Assembly (NCBI GenBank): GCA_017478025.1
Contig: JAFVGZ010000018.1
Coordinates: 62,001 to 126,000, forward strand
DNA from: Prevotella sp.
GTDB lineage: Bacteria > Bacteroidota > Bacteroidia > Bacteroidales > Bacteroidaceae
Direction of reading: 5' to 3'
DNA: 64,000 bases
Part shown: positions 59,175 to 64,000 of the stretch, piece after piece
Layout: each line of letters starts with the position of its first letter
Position numbering within the stretch: position 1 is the stretch's first letter
The notes under the pieces: model-generated
Told to the model about the DNA's origin: nothing
Database searches by the model: none
The model's input: only the letters and a program-made list of their open reading frames with translations
Made by a program: the position numbers and the translations under genes

Positions 59175-62100
59175 TTATCTCGTGGGCTGTGCCATCAATT
59201 TCTTAGTCGTACCGTCTGACATGCGAACGATGTTCAGCCCCTGCTGCAGGTTGCTTGTCTGACAACCGTCAACGGTGTAGATTGCTACAGGCTGTTGGTT
59301 GGCAGATGCTGACACCTTGTCAACAGCCGTTGTACCATTAGCCTTTGCCTTCTGACTCAGGCCGCCGTTCTCGTTGACCGCCTGTACCTGCCAGGTGTCG
59401 CCATCCGTGTAGCCGTTGAAGGTGGTATCCTTCGTGAAGCCCACAACCTCGCCGTTCTTGGTCACCACGTAGCAGATGGCGTAAGGCACAGCCTCCCATT
59501 GCAGCTGACTGCCAGCAGCCTTTACTACAGGAGCATCGCAGGCCTCGCACATCAGGTCGGGCTGCCAGTTGTCATCGCCGCCCATCACGTTCTTCAGCGT
59601 GTATTCTGATGCCTCCTCTGCTGTCAGCGTGTTCTTCACATTGAATACCTCAGCCTTGGTGCCGGCTTCCTTGTCAATCCAGTAGTAGTAATAGGTCTCG
59701 CGCTGGCTCAGGTCAACGGGATTACCGTCTTTGTCAACAGTATTGTACTCTGCCCAAAGTGCAGGCAGACCGCCCATGGTGTTGTACCAGCCCTTGGCAG
59801 GGATGTTGATGAATGTCTGTGTGTTGATAAACACCGTCTTGGGCTGATCATGCCAAGGACGACCCAGCCATACGTCGGTGACGTTGATACCGTTGCGTGG
59901 ACGTATGATGTTGTTCTGGAACACATAGCCCCACTTCGTATCGGCAGTGTGGCGTGGCGCAACAATGTAGCCGCCGCTAGGACGGTTAATCTGCAGGGTG
60001 TCGCCATCCAGATACACGTCGCCGTTGTTGTAGATGAAGTCAACTGCTCCCTCGATGAGTGAGTTCTTGATGTAGTGGCGCGCCGTAGAGCTGCTTGATG
60101 TGATCCATGTGTCCTGATAAGAGAGCAGTGCCACATTGTTCATGCAGACGCGGTCAGCAACGGTGTTCAGGGCCAGAGCCTGCGGTCCGTCCAACTTCTC
60201 GTAGCCGTAGCTGTTCTCAAGGGTGATATTCTCAAAGAAGGTGTCAGCGGCCTTTACCACTACCGACGCACCCGGGTCAACGGGATAGGCGTTGTCGCCG
60301 CCACTGAGACGGTTGTCATAGACAACGGTCTTGTCGCGGTCCTGACCGATGATGTGGAGATAGGTCTTTGTGGCCGGTATGTCGATGTGCTCGTTATAGC
60401 GTCCGTTCTTCACGAAGATGAGCCAAGGCTTTGCGCGTCCTGCAGGTGCATTGTCTATGGCATCCTGCAGCTTGGTGTAGTCACCGCTGCCGTCCTGGGC
60501 TACTACTGCATCATACAACTTCGCTTCGGGCTGCTGACGCTCCATCGTGGTGAATGTGATAGAGGTGGCGGCTACAGCCTGTCCGCTACGGCTTACGAGC
60601 ACGCCCTCAGGCATGGTGAAGGCGTACTGGGTCGCATAGTTCAGACCTGCGTACTTGAAGATGGCTGACTTGCCGCTGATGATTGGCTTTATCTGCTCTC
60701 CATTGAGCGTGGCAGCACCAGTGCCGGCCTTGATCTTATTGTCGAAGTTGAGTATCACAGAACCATTGCGTGATGTTCCTGTAGCATTGTCAGTAGGAGT
60801 GCTTGAGACGAGGGTAGCCACTTCACTGGCTGCACCTGTAGCATCGGCCAGCACGAAGATGTCGGCGACAGCCGTGCCGTCGTTATCACTTGCCACACCT
60901 GTCATTGGTGAGTCGTAGTCGGGCATGAAGCGGATAAAGAGACGGTCAACGCCGGCAGCATCAGCAGGAAGGTCAAACTCCTGTGAGTCCCAGCCGCGGT
61001 TTGGCAGGTTATAGGTTCCGAAGGTCTTGAATGTCTGACCGCCGTCGGTGCTGTATTGTGCAAAGATGATGCTGTGTGCGTTGTAGTCATCGCCGACAGA
61101 GGCTGACAGCTTCAGGTTCTCATAGCCCTTGGAAGAGAATGAAATCTCAAAGTAATAATTGCCTGTGAGTGGACGCCATACGCGGGCACCATACTTGCCG
61201 TTCATCTTGCCGGCAGCAACTCCGTTGGCAAGCCAGCTGGTGGTCTCGCCGGCAGCATTGCGCAGAGACAACAGACCGGCATTCTCGGTGTCTGCCTTAT
61301 AGTCGGCGGCACGCTCGGTCTTAGGAGCATCATTGTAGAGATCCCAACCCACGATGAAGTCGGTGGCAGAGAAGTTGGCGGTGACGTTCTTGTCAGAATT
61401 CATCTTGATGTCATACTCGGCACTGGTGCCCTGTGCGTCACCCTCCCAATTGGTGAAGGTCAGAATGCGGTTGTTTACCGCAGTTATCTTGACATCGGTA
61501 CCTTCCTCATAATAGTGTGTGCCATCGACGTAGTTGCCTGTAGGCAGGAACTGCACAAGATTCTCGTTTGCGCCGCCTTCCAGCTTCATGTTGAGTGCAT
61601 ATACGTTGTTCTTGGTGTAGGTAGCCACAAGGGTGGTGTTCTGCGCAATCTCAAAGCTGTAGGGGTTATCCGTGGATACGCTCTTTCCTTCACCATCGGT
61701 CCATCCTGCGAAGTGATAGCCGAAGTTCTCTGTTGCTGTCACTGTCAGCGCGGTTCCCTCGTCAAACTCCGCTCCGGCAGGATTGCACGACACTGTGCCT
61801 GCACCTTCAGTACCCAGTTTTACGTTCATCGTATAGGCAGGCACAGTCTCCGGTGTACCAGACACATCGCCTGTCAGAACAATGCTTCCAAAGCCATACT
61901 CCTTACTGGTCGCCAGCGAATAGACCTTGATTTTGATTACCAGGCCATTAGCGTCAGGTGTCAGTTTGGACAGGTCGTATGAGAGTTGTGAGAACTCATT
62001 GTTGCGCAGCGGACTGAAGCCCTGGTCGAGCACTGTCTCCGTGCCGCCCGCTATGGCTATGACATCAAACTTGCCGCCGCCTGTTCCCCATTTAGAAGAC

Positions 62101-63011
62101 TCAAACGAGAATGACTTGGGGGCAAAGGTAATGCCCTTCTTGGGCTTGATGGTAAAGGTGAGTACGTCATCGTCGTTAGGTGTGCCAGCGTTGTTGTTTG
62201 TAGGCTTGTAGAGTGTCTGCTGTGAAGTGCCGGCAGCGCGCTGTGTGGAGATGTTCAGTTTGCCATAGTCAAACTCTGCCACGCTGAAGAGACCGGGAGT
62301 CTTTACCTCAGCAGCCGTAGCATCATCGGCACCCTTGCCGAGAGGCCACGAGAGGGTGAAGCCTTTCTCGTCAACGGGCTTCGCCTCTTCCATCTTCTCG
62401 CCATTGACTACCACATAGTCCATGTTCCAATTTGACTTGAAACCATTACCAGCAATGAGTCGCAGGATTACCTTTTCCTTATTGTTGGCAGAGAGCTGCA
62501 CACTGTTCTTGTTATAGGTCCACCATGTGGCAGCGGTCTTATATGCACCTGCGTCAAACCATGTAGCGCCGCCATCGGTAGAGACTACAGCCTCCAGCGT
62601 GGCTTCGGCATTGGCACCGTAAGCACAGGCAAAGTCAACGCTTATGTTCTTGTAGCCAGTCGTGGGGAACTGCACCTCATAATAGACATTGTGTTTTGAG
62701 GCATCGGTGTAGTCGGTAATAGCATTCTCTGCGGCATTCTCTATGCGCAGCACCTTGTTCTGATAACCAGTGCAGAGCTGCCAATAGCGGCCCTCGCTCC
62801 ATCCTGTCAGCAGATAAGCGGCTTTGTCGCCGATAGTTTCATCGGGAGCAATCTGGGGTGCTCCGCCCTGTGAGAACCATGTGACAGAGATGTCATCACT
62901 GCTCTCCATGTTCCATTCAGCCAGTTTCACGCTCTCCTGAGCCGCTGCCATCATGGGCAGCAGGGCGAAGAGTGCAACAAGCAGTCTTGTAAGATAGCTT
63001 TTCTTTTGCAT
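59175..63011 (-). CDS. Large multidomain secreted pectin methylesterase (CE8)
   Basis: This 1278-residue protein has a signal peptide (LLVALFALLPMMAAAQ). Two similar jelly-roll-like modules lie at about 30-215 and 560-770, with VSTDGGATWFDAG and YSTDGGQTFKTFG respectively. Between them are two InlB-like B-repeats (GYHFAGWTDGEGKSVSTDNPYSFEIAQNTTLVATYT), then a Big_5-type Ig domain (VSSTPTDNATGTSRNGSVILNF). The CE8 right-handed helix (about 870-1190) has QDGSGDYTKLQDAI, YQDTW, GAVDFIYNNGDV and WLGRPWHD, the catalytic Gln, Asp and Arg motifs. A C-terminal tail NIVRMSDGTTKKLMAQ recurs in the next gene and may be a secretion signal. It de-esterifies pectin. Confidence 0.93.
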   Translation of the reverse strand: MQKKSYLTRLLVALFALLPMMAAAQESVKLAEWNMESSDDISVTWFSQGGAPQIAPDETIGDKAAYLLTGWSEGRYWQLCTGYQNKVLRIENAAENAITDYTDASKHNVYYEVQFPTTGYKNISVDFACAYGANAEATLEAVVSTDGGATWFDAGAYKTAATWWTYNKNSVQLSANNKEKVILRLIAGNGFKSNWNMDYVVVNGEKMEEAKPVDEKGFTLSWPLGKGADDATAAEVKTPGLFSVAEFDYGKLNISTQRAAGTSQQTLYKPTNNNAGTPNDDDVLTFTIKPKKGITFAPKSFSFESSKWGTGGGKFDVIAIAGGTETVLDQGFSPLRNNEFSQLSYDLSKLTPDANGLVIKIKVYSLATSKEYGFGSIVLTGDVSGTPETVPAYTMNVKLGTEGAGTVSCNPAGAEFDEGTALTVTATENFGYHFAGWTDGEGKSVSTDNPYSFEIAQNTTLVATYTKNNVYALNMKLEGGANENLVQFLPTGNYVDGTHYYEEGTDVKITAVNNRILTFTNWEGDAQGTSAEYDIKMNSDKNVTANFSATDFIVGWDLYNDAPKTERAADYKADTENAGLLSLRNAAGETTSWLANGVAAGKMNGKYGARVWRPLTGNYYFEISFSSKGYENLKLSASVGDDYNAHSIIFAQYSTDGGQTFKTFGTYNLPNRGWDSQEFDLPADAAGVDRLFIRFMPDYDSPMTGVASDNDGTAVADIFVLADATGAASEVATLVSSTPTDNATGTSRNGSVILNFDNKIKAGTGAATLNGEQIKPIISGKSAIFKYAGLNYATQYAFTMPEGVLVSRSGQAVAATSITFTTMERQQPEAKLYDAVVAQDGSGDYTKLQDAIDNAPAGRAKPWLIFVKNGRYNEHIDIPATKTYLHIIGQDRDKTVVYDNRLSGGDNAYPVDPGASVVVKAADTFFENITLENSYGYEKLDGPQALALNTVADRVCMNNVALLSYQDTWITSSSSTARHYIKNSLIEGAVDFIYNNGDVYLDGDTLQINRPSGGYIVAPRHTADTKWGYVFQNNIIRPRNGINVTDVWLGRPWHDQPKTVFINTQTFINIPAKGWYNTMGGLPALWAEYNTVDKDGNPVDLSQRETYYYYWIDKEAGTKAEVFNVKNTLTAEEASEYTLKNVMGGDDNWQPDLMCEACDAPVVKAAGSQLQWEAVPYAICYVVTKNGEVVGFTKDTTFNGYTDGDTWQVQAVNENGGLSQKAKANGTTAVDKVSASANQQPVAIYTVDGCQTSNLQQGLNIVRMSDGTTKKLMAQPTR

Positions 63012-63030
63012 AATTGTTTATAGATTAGTA

Positions 63031-64000
63031 TTAATAAATGAGTTTCTTAATGCTTCCGTCGCTCATGCGAACGATGTTCAGGCCGCGCTGCATCTGAGCA
63101 TGCTGACGACCGTCAACGGTAAAAAAAGCGGTTGTCATGGTGCTGTCTGTGCTCACCTGGCTGATACCTGTAGCTGTTACGGCCATGCCGTGGATGGTGA
63201 GGTCAGAGAGGCAGATGGTCTTGCCGCTTGCAGCGCCATTGTACCAAGGATAGACACGAACGAGGAGTTCCTGACCCTCCTTGACAGTGAGCACTGGCTT
63301 TGCCTCTACATACTGTGGATTGTTGGCAGGCATGCTCTTCATCTCGAAGATTGTGGTGCGGGTCTCGAAGTTGTCTGTGGAATAGTAGATGTGGCAGCAC
63401 ATACCGTTGCCTCCGCAACCTGATGCGAAGAGTGATATCTGGTCTATCTTCAGTTCTGTGCCGACTGCGGGCTTTATGCCCCACTGTATGTAACGCTCAG
63501 GATTATCATCAATCTCGTCTGCAGGCCATGCATCTCCTGTCAGCAGATCACGCTGCATCTTGCGGCTTGCATCGTAGCCAGTCCATTCTGGCCATACGGT
63601 CTTTGCATTAGGGTTAGAATAACGCTGCACGTACATGCCTTGGAAGGTCTGGGCTATAGGTGTGGCAGGACCGGTCAGCTCGCAGGCATCGTCCTTTTCC
63701 AAGCGCCAGTAAGCCTTTACCTCTGTTCCTCCTTCCAAGGTAACGGCAGTGGCCTTGACAGGTATCTCGATGGTCTTGTCGTCCTGACGGACTGTGATGG
63801 TGCCAGTGGTCTCACCGTCTGTTGTCAGCGTTACTTGGGCGTAGAAGGTCTTTACCAGCGTAGAACCGCTATAGTCAGCAGAAAGGGTTGTCTGCCACTC
63901 CTTCTTGTCAAACGAAAGTACGATGCCATCCGTGGCTGTGACGCTTACCGTACCTGTCTCGGGTGACAGACCGAAGCCGTTGAGAGTGAATTCTTTTTGC
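63031..64000 (-). CDS. Secreted protein, C-terminal part (probably a pectin-active or binding protein)
   Basis: The frame is open to the right edge, giving about 323 visible residues; the true start lies outside. It has beta-rich repeats (TGTVSVTATDGIVLSF, TTGTITVRQDDKTIEIPVKATAVTLEGG) and then a domain with YSTDNFETRTTIFEMKSMPANNP. The tail TVDGRQHAQMQRGLNIVRMSDGSIKKLIY matches the pectinesterase tail. It lies 19 nt upstream of the pectinesterase gene, so the two are probably one operon. The catalytic domain is not visible, so the enzyme type is unknown. Confidence 0.85.
   Translation of the reverse strand, partial: QKEFTLNGFGLSPETGTVSVTATDGIVLSFDKKEWQTTLSADYSGSTLVKTFYAQVTLTTDGETTGTITVRQDDKTIEIPVKATAVTLEGGTEVKAYWRLEKDDACELTGPATPIAQTFQGMYVQRYSNPNAKTVWPEWTGYDASRKMQRDLLTGDAWPADEIDDNPERYIQWGIKPAVGTELKIDQISLFASGCGGNGMCCHIYYSTDNFETRTTIFEMKSMPANNPQYVEAKPVLTVKEGQELLVRVYPWYNGAASGKTICLSDLTIHGMAVTATGISQVSTDSTMTTAFFTVDGRQHAQMQRGLNIVRMSDGSIKKLIY

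Noticed and set aside
1-64000. tRNA, rRNA and riboswitch genes
   Set aside because: I looked through the intergenic gaps for cloverleaf-like GGTTC/GATTC stems and known riboswitch words and saw none convincing; a dedicated search (tRNAscan, Rfam) could still find one.

Overview
The window looks like the chromosome of a gut- or rumen-type Bacteroidales bacterium, most likely Prevotella or a close relative (Segatella, Xylanibacter). The evidence is a SusC-type TonB-dependent receptor, promoters with a TTG/TTTG -33 and TAnnTTTG -7 box, almost no Shine-Dalgarno sequences, UpxY-type NusG, ATP-dependent acyl-CoA carboxylase genes and large secreted pectin enzymes. No rRNA, tRNA, CRISPR array, transposase or phage gene was seen.

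Layout. 1-3046 (minus): a lipoprotein with a LamG-like domain and a duplicated C-terminal domain, followed by the 5' part of a susC gene. 3783-10625 (minus): an NhaC antiporter, biotin carboxylase, biotin carrier and carboxyltransferase (an acyl-CoA carboxylase), then a PIN-domain protein with a long Gln-rich tail. 10879-13392 (minus): a C1B peptidase, a DUF486 membrane protein and a NusG/UpxY-like antiterminator. 13635-17774 (plus): hsp20, behind what reads as a sigma-54 promoter, and clpS-clpA. 18083-31357 (plus): a long surface-polysaccharide operon with a flippase, many glycosyltransferases, UDP-galactopyranose mutase, a phosphoethanolamine transferase, a polymerase/ligase and an acetyltransferase. 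Its base composition is mosaic and it contains a cassette insertion with remnants. 31374-32762: an NSS transporter. 33312-36783 (minus): a second small glycosyltransferase cluster. 36891-39761 (minus): nagB, rfbC and a GH88/GH105 unsaturated glucuronyl hydrolase. 40209-44167: an HxlR regulator divergent from cupin and flavin-binding genes, and a Na/Pi cotransporter fused to PhoU and an OmpR-type DNA-binding domain. 45110-53496 (plus): an AraC regulator, a patatin with a C-terminal outer-membrane barrel, and a TolC/HlyD/two-permease export system with no ATPase gene. 53545-58896 (plus): alpha-glucan enzymes (GH13, GlgX) and phosphofructokinase interleaved with a STAS antagonist, an RsbW-like kinase and a small winged-helix protein. 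59175-64000 (minus): a giant pectin methylesterase and the C-terminal part of another secreted protein.

Together the genes cover pectin capture and breakdown (SusC, CE8 esterase, GH105), glycogen use, propionyl/methylmalonyl-CoA metabolism, stress proteolysis and surface glycan synthesis. The most unusual items are: the transporter-PhoU-winged-helix fusion; the sigma-54-type hsp20 promoter with two upstream sites; a palindrome over the polysaccharide promoter; the cassette insertion at 29331-30852; a repeat shared by an intergenic region and a coding sequence; and many intergenic arrays with a strict 7-bp period but different units, alongside a separate group of about 21-bp arrays.
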